From NCBI RefSeq assembly GCF_018141165.1, contig NZ_CP058557.1:2728001-2792000 (forward strand): a stretch of DNA of 64,000 nucleotides, given 5' to 3'. Below the pieces are notes generated by a model, which saw nothing but the letters and a program-made list of their open reading frames with translations, made no database searches and had not been told where the DNA came from. The stretch's first letter is position 1; every line of letters begins with the position of its first letter. Position numbers and translations under genes: made by a program. The DNA is from Alkaliphilus sp. B6464 (lineage in GTDB: Bacteria > Bacillota > Clostridia > Peptostreptococcales > Natronincolaceae). Shown one piece after another: positions 1 through 7,393 of the stretch.

Positions 1-155
1 TTCAGACCTATCATTGTTCTCTCTAAAACCTGAGTATATCGTCCCTTCATTAACTTATTTGTTTTTTTGCCTATTATAATAGTAATATAATAGGCAAAAA
101 CAATAGTAATAATTGTAGCTATCAATAAAAAAAGTCCAGACAGAGTATTATTCAT
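1..155 (-). CDS. fliO: Flagellar biosynthesis protein FliO (FliZ), N-terminal part; cut by window edge
   Basis: The frame opens with ATG at 153-155, one base after the cheY stop, and stays open to the window edge, giving about 51 residues. It starts with a short polar stretch, then a single hydrophobic segment (about residues 7-28), then a basic run with KTNKLMKGRYTQV and VLERTMIGL. That is the usual start of FliO, a small membrane protein that helps assemble the FliP pore of the flagellar type III export gate. Position directly after cheY is the same as fliZ/fliO in Bacillus subtilis, where fliP follows. The remainder lies outside the window. Identification rests on context plus the membrane-anchor/basic pattern, since the conserved SH3-like domain is missing here. 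Confidence 0.8.
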   Translation of the reverse strand, partial: MNNTLSGLFLLIATIITIVFAYYITIIIGKKTNKLMKGRYTQVLERTMIGL

Positions 156-156
156 T

Positions 157-519
157 TTATCCGATCACTTTTTTAACAGCTTCTATTACACGATCAGCTT
201 GGAATGGCTTAACTATAAAATCCTTTGCACCTGCTTGAATAGCTTCGATAACCATTGCTTGTTGCCCCATAGCAGAACACATAATTATCTTTGCACTCGG
301 ATCTATTTTTTTTATTTCTTTTACAGCTTGTATACCGTCAATTTCAGGCATTGTTATATCCATGATAGTTAGGTTAGGCTGTAGTTCCTTATATTTTTCA
401 ATCGCCCTAGCACCATTTTCAGCTTCGCCTACTACGTCAAAGCCGTTTTTAGTTAGTACATCTTTAATCATCATTCTCATAAATGCCGCATCATCAACAA
501 TTAAAATTCCATTAGACAT
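157..519 (-). CDS. cheY: Chemotaxis response regulator CheY
   Basis: A stand-alone receiver domain of 120 residues. All receiver landmarks are present: the acidic pair D9-D10, phospho-acceptor D54 in MDITMP, S82 at the switch Thr/Ser position and K104 in the IVKPF motif. Phosphorylated CheY binds the flagellar switch and changes motor rotation. It sits directly downstream of fliY, whose product carries CheC-type CheY-P phosphatase sites, and upstream of fliO, so sensor output, dephosphorylation and motor components are co-transcribed. The start has a strong GAGGAGG ribosome binding site. No output domain is fused. The 108-bp spacer upstream (520-627) contains a 10-bp inverted repeat (538-547 with 619-628) of unknown meaning. 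Confidence 0.95.
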   Translation of the reverse strand: MSNGILIVDDAAFMRMMIKDVLTKNGFDVVGEAENGARAIEKYKELQPNLTIMDITMPEIDGIQAVKEIKKIDPSAKIIMCSAMGQQAMVIEAIQAGAKDFIVKPFQADRVIEAVKKVIG

Positions 520-627
520 TACTTTTCCTCCTCTTTCATTTAGATAGTAATCAGGTAGTAGATATATGTATATATTACCAACAGAATATAGGATAAGTCA
601 ATTTATATAGTTTCAAATCTATCTAAA

Positions 628-1788
628 TTATTCATATGCCTTAGAAAGACGTTTGACAGGATTAACAATATCAGTAACCCGTATCCCATAGTTTTCATCT
701 ATTACCACTACTTCTCCTTTAGCTACATATTGGCCATTAACTAGTATATCTAAAGGTTCACCTACTAACTTATCTAATTCTATAATAGTTCCTGGACCAA
801 ACTCTAAAATTTCACTTATTTTTTTTACTGTTCTACCTAATTCAACAGTTATTTTTAATGGTACATCTTGTATTAATGAAATATTTTCAGGCATTCCAGC
901 TTTAATAGATGATTCATCGAAGGACTGAAATTGTACAGGTCTTATATTTACTTTTTCATTAGCTTGGTTTATTCTTTTATCATTATTATAACTATTAGTT
1001 TCATACGTATAGGCGCTCTCTGTATTTCTTATCTCTCCTAAGTTAGCAGATTTAGTTTGAATCGATATATCGCTTTTAAGGTTTTCTTTAGCGCTGCTAG
1101 TAGTATTGTTTGATGTATCTGTCATATCATTGAATAATCCTTTAACAATTTCCTTAGCAAAATCAATAGGCATAAGTTGCATAATTTCACTATCTATTAG
1201 TTCACCAATTACCATACGAAAAGCGATTTTAACTACAGAATCTGTGTAATCTGAAAAATGTTTTAATAGATTATCTATAGATAAATTTAAAATGAAAGCG
1301 TCAGGCGGACTTATATCTATTTTTTTACCTAACATCTCTGATAATGATGTTGAAGATGATCCAACCATCTGATTCATAGCTTCACCAATAGCACTTAAGT
1401 GTAACTCTGTTAATTCACCTGATTGTACGTTTCCACTTCCACCCATCATCAAATCGGTAATAATGCTTACATCTTGTTCCTTTAATATAAGTAAGTTTGT
1501 GCCTTCTAACCCCTCTTTATATTTAACATCAACAGCTACAAATGGTAGAGGATATTCTTTTGATAACTGTTCAAGAGTTAAAACTTCTACCTTAGGTGTA
1601 GTAATCGTTACCTTTTGACCTAAAAGAGTAGATAGGGTGGTAGCCGCAGTCCCCATACTAATATTGCCTATTTCACCTATAGCATCCTTCTCTTCTTCTG
1701 TAAATCCAATAGAACTTTCATTGCTGCTAGGAGTGTCTGTCCCAGTTAATAGGGCATCAATTTCCTCTTGAGATAACATATCACTCAT
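628..1788 (-). CDS. fliY: Flagellar switch protein / CheY-P phosphatase FliY
   Basis: This 386-residue protein has three parts. The N-terminal motif LSQEEIDALL is the CheY-binding peptide also found in FliM. A CheC-like middle (about residues 25-210) contains two phosphatase helices with the E-x-x-N pattern, GEIGNISMG and IGEAMNQMVG. A FliN/SpoA domain occupies about residues 305-386. FliY builds the C-ring in place of FliN and removes phosphate from CheY-P. A linker of about 80 polar residues separates the CheC and FliN parts. The start at 1788 is preferred to an in-frame ATG at 1797 because AAGGAG directly abuts the latter. The gene overlaps the end of fliM by 8 bases, implying translational coupling. 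Confidence 0.95.
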   Translation of the reverse strand: MSDMLSQEEIDALLTGTDTPSSNESSIGFTEEEKDAIGEIGNISMGTAATTLSTLLGQKVTITTPKVEVLTLEQLSKEYPLPFVAVDVKYKEGLEGTNLLILKEQDVSIITDLMMGGSGNVQSGELTELHLSAIGEAMNQMVGSSSTSLSEMLGKKIDISPPDAFILNLSIDNLLKHFSDYTDSVVKIAFRMVIGELIDSEIMQLMPIDFAKEIVKGLFNDMTDTSNNTTSSAKENLKSDISIQTKSANLGEIRNTESAYTYETNSYNNDKRINQANEKVNIRPVQFQSFDESSIKAGMPENISLIQDVPLKITVELGRTVKKISEILEFGPGTIIELDKLVGEPLDILVNGQYVAKGEVVVIDENYGIRVTDIVNPVKRLSKAYE

Positions 1789-2776
1789 ATAGCTCATCTC
1801 CTTTCTCTTCTACTCTAGTAATTTTAACAGCCACATTGTTTTTAATAGTACCAGGAGCTCCAAAATATTTATGTCTGGTCCCAACTTTTATTTCTAATTC
1901 TCTATTTGGATTATTATCTAATACAACTACATCACCTAGCTGTAACTCTAAAAAATCTTTAACAGTTATATAGGTATGACCAAGTTCAACAGCGACATCA
2001 ACAGAGCTATTTGTTAACCTTTTTTCTAAAATATTTTTATCCTTTTCAGTTGCTTGTTTATTTATGTTAGAAAACCAAAATTTTGTGCTTAACTTTGGAA
2101 GAATTGGTTCTATTACAATATGCGGAATACATATGTTTAAATAGCCTTGAATATCACCTATTTTTAAATGTAAAGTAATTAGTGCTGTAGTCTCGTTTGG
2201 TGAAACTATTTGTGCAAACTGAGAATTTGTTTCAATTTTATCTAATTTAGGTTGAATCTCTATTACATTTTCCCAAGGATCTACAAGTAACGTGGTTAAC
2301 TGCTTTATAACTTTTCTAATCAACGTCAGCTCTATTTCTGTAAAAGAACGACTCTCTTCTAATGCTCTACCTTGCCCTCCTAATATTCTGTCAATTAGTG
2401 TAAAAGCTATAGCTGATGACATATCAATAATTATTTGTCCCTCTAAAGGATAAAAGTCAATAATTGAAAGGACAGCTGGGTTTACGATCGAGTTACTAAA
2501 CTCATAGTATGATAGTTCCTCTACACTTATAACTTCTGCCTGAACATAGGTACGAAGATAGCCAGATAAAAAGGTATTCAAGGTTCTTGTGAAGTTTTCA
2601 TGTATAATTTGCAGTGTTTTTAATTGATCTTTAGCTAATTTTTTAGGACTTTTAAAATCATATCTCTTAATCTTTTTTTCAGATTTATCTTCTTTTATTT
2701 CCTCTACATCAACTTCACCAGTATTTAATGCATTAAGTAGGGCATCAATTTCATTTTGGGATAAAATATCTGACAT
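1781..2776 (-). CDS. fliM: Flagellar motor switch protein FliM
   Basis: At 331 residues this is normal FliM size. The N terminus has the CheY-P docking motif LSQNEIDALL, followed by an acidic/basic linker. The CheC-like middle domain (about residues 45-235) includes the LGGQG turn that contacts FliG. A C-terminal SpoA domain (about 250-325) forms the lower C-ring with FliY. No CheC phosphatase E/N pair is visible, as expected for FliM. It lies between fliL and fliY with short spacing, and the stop TGA is inside the start of fliY. Confidence 0.96.
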   Translation of the reverse strand: MSDILSQNEIDALLNALNTGEVDVEEIKEDKSEKKIKRYDFKSPKKLAKDQLKTLQIIHENFTRTLNTFLSGYLRTYVQAEVISVEELSYYEFSNSIVNPAVLSIIDFYPLEGQIIIDMSSAIAFTLIDRILGGQGRALEESRSFTEIELTLIRKVIKQLTTLLVDPWENVIEIQPKLDKIETNSQFAQIVSPNETTALITLHLKIGDIQGYLNICIPHIVIEPILPKLSTKFWFSNINKQATEKDKNILEKRLTNSSVDVAVELGHTYITVKDFLELQLGDVVVLDNNPNRELEIKVGTRHKYFGAPGTIKNNVAVKITRVEEKGDELYE

Positions 2777-2791
2777 TTCTTCACCTCCTGT

Positions 2792-3208
2792 TTATTGAAT
2801 AATGTAGTCAATAAAATATATATTAGTAATTTTATCTGAATTAACAATGTCTGCCACTACTTTTAGAATTTCATTTTTCAACTCTAATTGTCCATTAGTA
2901 TCCAATATTTCATCTGCTTTTTTTCCAATTAAAGTTGATATAATGCTATCTCTAAGTTCAGCATTTTTTTCTTCAAATTTAGCTGATAAGTTTTTATCAG
3001 TTGTTTCTATTATTATAGAGCCTTTAAAATAACTTCTTGTGCTTCCTAGATTAGTAGAGAATTCACCTGCATTATATTCGTATGTTTTATAGGTTATTGC
3101 AACTTCTCTAGGCTGTCTATTATTCATGAAATAAAACATTACTCCAAAAAAGAGACCTGATACTATAAAGCCAATTAATATATATGTAATTATTTTTTTT
3201 AGACCCAT
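2792..3208 (-). CDS. fliL: Flagellar basal body-associated protein FliL
   Basis: A 138-residue single-pass membrane protein. A hydrophobic segment spans about residues 7-28, just after a short basic start, and the rest would be extracytoplasmic. The C-terminal half has the FliL pattern: a strand ending in ETTDKNL, a RDSIISTLIGK helix and a TNIYFIDYIIQ ending. FliL surrounds the stator units and affects motor torque and stator recruitment. Its place between motB and fliM fits that role. The ribosome binding site is the GGGGGAAGAT stretch just before the ATG. Confidence 0.92.
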   Translation of the reverse strand: MGLKKIITYILIGFIVSGLFFGVMFYFMNNRQPREVAITYKTYEYNAGEFSTNLGSTRSYFKGSIIIETTDKNLSAKFEEKNAELRDSIISTLIGKKADEILDTNGQLELKNEILKVVADIVNSDKITNIYFIDYIIQ

Positions 3209-3228
3209 GATCTTCCCCCATTTTCATA

Positions 3229-3981
3229 TTATTTAGGTTTAGAAGTAATGTATTCTGATCTTAATATTACAACATCCACTCTTCTATTTTTTGATTTATT
3301 TTCTGCAGTATCATTAGGCGCAATAGGATGGTATTCTCCATAACCAGATATTGAAAAACGCTCTGGTGCCAAACTCAAATCTTCTATTAAATATCTAACC
3401 ACATTAGAAGCTCTACCCGCCGATAGTTCCCAATTAGTAGGATATAATGAACTTGGGTTAACTTTAACCGTATCTGTATGTCCCTCTATACGGATAGATT
3501 TTTCTAGAAACTCTGGAGTTTGTAAAAATGCAGAAATGTCTTTTAAAATTTCTTTTGATCTTGGTTTTAATTCAGCCCTTCCGGGATCGAATAAAACATT
3601 GTCCTGAAAACGTAACACAAGACCTGCATTTTCTTGAGATACTAAAACATCAGACTCTAGATTATAGCTTTCCAAATACTCTTCTAAAACTTCTTGAAGT
3701 TTTCTAAAATCTTCTAACTCTTGTCTTTGATTTGTAGTTAAATCTTCCTTCATAGCCTCAGTTATAAATTGATCCGTTTCAATTGCAGTACCCGAATCTA
3801 ATATACCTAATGATCCTTGAAAAGATTGCATTATAGCTTGAAACTTCTGAGCATCTACAGTAGAAAATGAAAACAGTAAAACGAAAAAGCAAAGTAGTAA
3901 GGTAACCATATCACCATAGGTAGTCATCCATTCTGGTGCGCCAGCCTTAGGCTCTTCTTGGCTTGATCTTCTTCTTGCCAT
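3229..3981 (-). CDS. motB: Flagellar stator protein MotB
   Basis: A 250-residue stator subunit. A short cytoplasmic tail is followed by one membrane helix containing the ion-carrying aspartate D24 in the TYGDMVTLLLCFF motif. The OmpA-like peptidoglycan-binding domain (about residues 125-245) has IRIEGHTDT and NRRVDVVI. MotB anchors the stator to the wall and forms the ion channel with MotA. Motif inspection alone cannot decide between proton and sodium use. The gene begins within the stop codon of motA (TAATG, one-base overlap), so the two are translationally coupled. Confidence 0.95.
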   Translation of the reverse strand: MARRRSSQEEPKAGAPEWMTTYGDMVTLLLCFFVLLFSFSTVDAQKFQAIMQSFQGSLGILDSGTAIETDQFITEAMKEDLTTNQRQELEDFRKLQEVLEEYLESYNLESDVLVSQENAGLVLRFQDNVLFDPGRAELKPRSKEILKDISAFLQTPEFLEKSIRIEGHTDTVKVNPSSLYPTNWELSAGRASNVVRYLIEDLSLAPERFSISGYGEYHPIAPNDTAENKSKNRRVDVVILRSEYITSKPK

Positions 3982-4766
3982 TATGCTCCAACACCTTCCT
4001 GTTTACCGTGAAAACCCTCTCTAGCTTTAGGTGGTAAAAATGCCTTTAGCTTTTCTTCAATAATTCTTGGATTTTCCCCAGCTTGTATTGATAGTAAGCC
4101 TTCTACCATAATCTCTTTTCTTAAAATCTCTTCTCGACTCTTTAATTTAAGTTTATTAGCTATTGGAATAAATACTAAATTTGCTAATAATGATCCATAG
4201 AATGTTGTAATTAATGCAACAGCCATGCTTGGTCCAATTGTATCAGGATTATCTAGTTTTTGAAGCATATTTATTAATCCAATTAAAGTACCAATCATAC
4301 CAAAGGCTGGGGCAAATGATCCCATAGCCTCAAATATACCTTGTCCATTTTTGTGTCTTTCTTCAATAAAAGATAATTCTGTTTCTAATAAATTTCTCAC
4401 CAGTTCTGGGTCTGTTCCATCTACAATTAACATAGCACCTTTTTTTAAAAATGGTTCGTCTATCTCTCCAGAGGCTTCTTCTAAGGCTAATAGTCCCTCT
4501 TTCCTTGCAATATTTGCAAGTGTGTTAATTTGTGCAATTATTTGGTTAGGATCTTCTGCTTTGTTTGAAAAAGCCTTTGCTGCAATTTTAACTGCCTCCA
4601 TTACTCCCTTTAAAGGGTAGGCTACTAAGGTAGATGCAACTGTTCCACCAAATACAATTAAAATAGAAGCTAAGTTAAGAAAGTCTATTAAAGCTCCGTC
4701 TGCTAATATTCCGCCAACAACAAATACTAAACCAATAACTATACCAAGTATCGTAGCTATATCCAC
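3981..4766 (-). CDS. motA: Flagellar stator protein MotA
   Basis: A 261-residue protein with four hydrophobic segments (about residues 3-22, 30-50, 147-170 and 180-202). A large cytoplasmic loop between the second and third carries charged residues that contact FliG. The motif MGSFAPAFGMIGTLIGLINML marks the third helix and its conserved prolines. It pairs with MotB, encoded immediately downstream with a one-base overlap. Placing motAB inside the large flagellar operon, between flbD and fliL, is common in Clostridia; in B. subtilis motAB lies elsewhere. Confidence 0.95.
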   Translation of the reverse strand: MDIATILGIVIGLVFVVGGILADGALIDFLNLASILIVFGGTVASTLVAYPLKGVMEAVKIAAKAFSNKAEDPNQIIAQINTLANIARKEGLLALEEASGEIDEPFLKKGAMLIVDGTDPELVRNLLETELSFIEERHKNGQGIFEAMGSFAPAFGMIGTLIGLINMLQKLDNPDTIGPSMAVALITTFYGSLLANLVFIPIANKLKLKSREEILRKEIMVEGLLSIQAGENPRIIEEKLKAFLPPKAREGFHGKQEGVGA

Positions 4767-4801
4767 TTCTACACCTCAATTCTTATGTAAGTATTAATAA
4801 T

Positions 4802-5020
4802 TTATATTAATTTATTTGGTTTTACTTTATCTATATTTTCAATATATATATTTCTTTTATATTCTATAATTTTTTGTACAACTTCATTTACGCTTTCTAT
4901 TACAATCATTTTGTGTCCATTGGTTAATGTAATAACTGTATCTGGAGTCTCTTCAATAGTTTCTATTAAGTCCACATTTAGGACAAACTCCTTATTATTC
5001 ATTCTTTTTAAATATATCAT
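4802..5020 (-). CDS. flbD: FlbD/SwrD family flagellar protein
   Basis: A 72-residue soluble protein with the family pattern MIYLKRMNNKEFVLN, then IETIEETPDTVITLTNGHK, then a helix ending VVQKIIEYKRNI. In B. subtilis the homologue in the same slot (SwrD/YlzI) raises motor power and is needed for swarming; that role is inferred here. Its neighbours are flgE upstream and motA downstream, and linkage to the stator genes fits a motor-power role. The AAGGA ribosome binding site lies directly after a 12-bp hairpin, described separately. Confidence 0.9.
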   Translation of the reverse strand: MIYLKRMNNKEFVLNVDLIETIEETPDTVITLTNGHKMIVIESVNEVVQKIIEYKRNIYIENIDKVKPNKLI

Positions 5021-5033
5021 TTTATCATCCTTT

Positions 5034-5062
5034 CTCTCCCTTGATCTATAATCAAGGGAGAG
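5034..5062 (-). terminator. Strong intra-operon hairpin between flgE and flbD
   Basis: Perfect 12-bp inverted repeat (arms 5034-5045 and 5051-5062, loop 5) lying 16 bases after the flgE stop and directly before the flbD ribosome binding site. The transcript has no U-run after the stem, so it is more likely an RNA-processing or stability hairpin, or a partial attenuator, than a full terminator. Confidence 0.6.
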
Positions 5063-5078
5063 GGATTGTTATATTACA

Positions 5079-6398
5079 TTATCTTTTTATATTAACTATT
5101 TCCTGTAACATTTCATCACTTGTTGAAATAATTCTTGAGTTAGCTTGGAAACCTCTTTGTGTTGTAATCATATTAGTAAATTCATTAGATAAATCTACAT
5201 TAGACATTTCAAGTGCGCCAGCTCTTAAACTACCAAATCCGCCCATACCTGCATCTCCAAACATAGCTTCACCAGAGTTAGCAGTTTCTCTATACATATT
5301 TGATCCTGTTTTAATTAGCCCTGCAGGATTTTTAAAGTTAGCTAATCTAATTTTTCCTAAAATCTGAGTTTGCCCATTACTAAATACTCCTTCTATCTCT
5401 CCATTAGCTGCTATTGTAAAGTCATCTAGCTTTCCACTTCCATACCCATTTATATTAAGGGCTGCAGCATCGGAGTTTTCTGCGTAGCTGGTTAATTTAG
5501 AAAAATCTAAGTTTATATCTAAAGGATTAGCTCCTTGGAATAGCCCACTACCAGCTGGGGCATCCTCTACTTTAATATCTACCGATTTATTCGTTGAAAC
5601 TAATTTTCCCTCAGAGTTGAATTGAAGCTTAAAATCAATTAGATTTTCAGTTTGTTCAACATTATTAATCTTAGTAATGTTCACATCGAATTCTCTTGTT
5701 GCACCCTTTCCATCATCTGTTCTTTCAAAGGTCACTTCAATATTATGTGGATTTCCTAAGCTATCGTATACCTTCATAACAGAACTAAATTTTTCACCAG
5801 GAACAGCGGGAATTGGAGGAGTTGCTGTAGAATCTTCAGCTTGAGGTCCTTTTAATTTACTGTCAATATTACCTTCAAATATAGCTTTGTCTGTAGCTTT
5901 AGGAGGGTTTGTAATAGATCTTGAAATTTTAAGACCTGTTAAACTTTCAACAAATCCTCCCTCTCCATCCGATTCATACCCAAGTACATAATAACCATCT
6001 GGTGTTACAAGGTTACCATCTGTATCTAGTCCAAGATTACCTGCTCTTGTATAGCTTTTATTAGCTCCACCTGCTGTATCTGAAACTATAAAGAAGCCTT
6101 CGCCGTTTATCATAAGGTCTGTATTATATCCTGTAGTTTCTACAGCTCCTCTTATATGGAAGGTATCCATGGAGCTTATACCAACACCTAGCCCCACCTG
6201 CTGAGGGTTTGTTCCTCCTCGTCCACCTTCCTGTGGTCTACCTGCTCCACTTAATGTTTGACTAAAAACCTCTTGAAAAGTAACCCTAGATCCTTTATAG
6301 CCTACTGTATTAACATTGGCAATGTTATTTCCAATTACATCCATTCTTAATTGGTGAGCTCTTAAGCTTGATACTGCTGAATACATTGAACGCATCAT
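5079..6398 (-). CDS. flgE: Flagellar hook protein FlgE
   Basis: A 439-residue axial protein. The N terminus is the flagellar rod/hook signature RAHQLRMDVIGNNIANVNT. The C-terminal helix has SNVDLSNEFTNMI and NSRIISTSDEMLQEIV, which form the D0 coiled coil with the N terminus. The middle (about residues 90-370) carries the surface domains, including a FlgE-type segment GNPHNIEVTFERTDDG. FlgE polymerises into the hook, assembled with the FlgD cap and length-controlled by FliK, both encoded just upstream. Translation starts at the first of two adjacent ATGs, after GAGGAGG. Confidence 0.95.
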   Translation of the reverse strand: MMRSMYSAVSSLRAHQLRMDVIGNNIANVNTVGYKGSRVTFQEVFSQTLSGAGRPQEGGRGGTNPQQVGLGVGISSMDTFHIRGAVETTGYNTDLMINGEGFFIVSDTAGGANKSYTRAGNLGLDTDGNLVTPDGYYVLGYESDGEGGFVESLTGLKISRSITNPPKATDKAIFEGNIDSKLKGPQAEDSTATPPIPAVPGEKFSSVMKVYDSLGNPHNIEVTFERTDDGKGATREFDVNITKINNVEQTENLIDFKLQFNSEGKLVSTNKSVDIKVEDAPAGSGLFQGANPLDINLDFSKLTSYAENSDAAALNINGYGSGKLDDFTIAANGEIEGVFSNGQTQILGKIRLANFKNPAGLIKTGSNMYRETANSGEAMFGDAGMGGFGSLRAGALEMSNVDLSNEFTNMITTQRGFQANSRIISTSDEMLQEIVNIKR

Positions 6399-6479
6399 AG
6401 TTAAATAAACCTCCTCTTATTTTGGTGTCCAATTTCATCTATCTTTCAGAAACGGAAGGCCTCCCACTAGGGGTCCAGC

Positions 6480-6866
6480 CTATGCGAATATAGCACCATC
6501 TATATTAGTAAATACATTTTCCTTTAGCTGCTTATCTGTTGCAGCTGTAATGACTGTTCTATTTGGCACGCTGGCAATAAAAGCTTTATTGTCCATTATA
6601 ATCAAGGTTTCCTTAATACCTTTTTCAGCTGCCTTCGTAATAGCATTGTTGAGCTTATCTACCTCTTGAGTAGTCAACTCTATTTTTCTTTCCTCTAACC
6701 TCTCCAAAGCATGTTTTGAAAACTTGAGGTTATGATTTTTATGTACTTCTTTTTGCAGTAATGCTTCAAATGTAACTTTTTGATTGTTTATAGTATTTAC
6801 ATTTCTATTTTGATTTTGATTAATATTTTGGTTAATGCGGATTTGATTAATCTTAATTGGATACAA
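6480..6866 (-). CDS. TIGR02530-type flagellar operon protein of unknown function
   Basis: A 128-residue soluble protein. Residues 1-30 are extremely rich in N, Q and I (NINQNQNRN). The rest holds the family core: LKFSKHALERLEERKI, then VDKLNNAITKAAEKG, then a strand-rich end with ASVPNRTVITA. Family members occur next to flgD and flgE in many Firmicutes, and no biochemical role is known to me. Translation starts at TTG (6864-6866), supported by a GGAGG site 8 bases upstream; no ATG is suitably placed. A hairpin stands directly before that ribosome binding site. Confidence 0.8.
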   Translation of the reverse strand: MYPIKINQIRINQNINQNQNRNVNTINNQKVTFEALLQKEVHKNHNLKFSKHALERLEERKIELTTQEVDKLNNAITKAAEKGIKETLIIMDNKAFIASVPNRTVITAATDKQLKENVFTNIDGAIFA

Positions 6867-6882
6867 TCCACTTCCCTCCTTT

Positions 6883-6911
6883 AGAAGTGTTGTTCCTAAG
6901 CTGACACTTCT
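6883..6911 (-). other. Hairpin immediately upstream of the TIGR02530-gene ribosome binding site
   Basis: Eight-bp perfect inverted repeat (6883-6890 with 6904-6911) between flgD and the TTG-started TIGR02530 gene. On the transcript the stem ends two bases before AGGAGG. There is no U-tract, so a role in mRNA processing or start-site presentation is more likely than termination. Confidence 0.45.
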
Positions 6912-6955
6912 CTACTGCCTGTAGTACTATTATGGATTTTATCAGCAAATTCAAC

Positions 6956-7381
6956 TTAAGGCTCTACTACTTCGCCATCCTCAACATCTTCTGGTCCTTC
7001 AACATCTCCTGGTTCTTCAGCATCTTCACCATTTAACTTTTTTAGACTTTCATTTACTTTTTCTAATTGCTCTACTATATTGGTCTGACTTTTAACTAAG
7101 TTATTATTCATTTGTGCAATATGCTCTAGCAACGTAGCCTGTGTTAGAACAAATGTATCATTTAAATTCTGCATCTGCTCTAATGAGCTAAACTGAGCCA
7201 TCTGCGCGATAAAGTCTCTATCTTCCATTGGATTTAATGGGTCTTGGTTCTGCATTTGAGTAATTAAAAGCTTTAAAAAAGCATCCTTATCTAAATTATT
7301 AGATTGTGTTTTTTGCTGTGCGTTATTTTCGTTATTATAATATCTATACCTATTTTCTTTTACCCCTGAAACATCCGACAT
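6956..7381 (-). CDS. flgD: Flagellar hook cap scaffold FlgD, short form with acidic tail
   Basis: At 141 residues this is much shorter than the roughly 220-residue enteric FlgD. The conserved N-terminal core is present: [22 protein letters not shown], then [18 protein letters not shown]. After about residue 115 the protein ends in a tail of E, D, G, P and V ([10 protein letters not shown] onward) in place of the Tudor/fibronectin-like cap domains. FlgD caps the growing hook so FlgE can polymerise. Short FlgD proteins are known in Firmicutes, but the acidic tail is notable. The gene begins 12 bases after fliK. Confidence 0.9.
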   Translation of the reverse strand: MSDVSGVKENRYRYYNNENNAQQKTQSNNLDKDAFLKLLITQMQNQDPLNPMEDRDFIAQMAQFSSLEQMQNLNDTFVLTQATLLEHIAQMNNNLVKSQTNIVEQLEKVNESLKKLNGEDAEEPGDVEGPEDVEDGEVVEP

Positions 7382-7393
7382 TGTTTTACCTCC

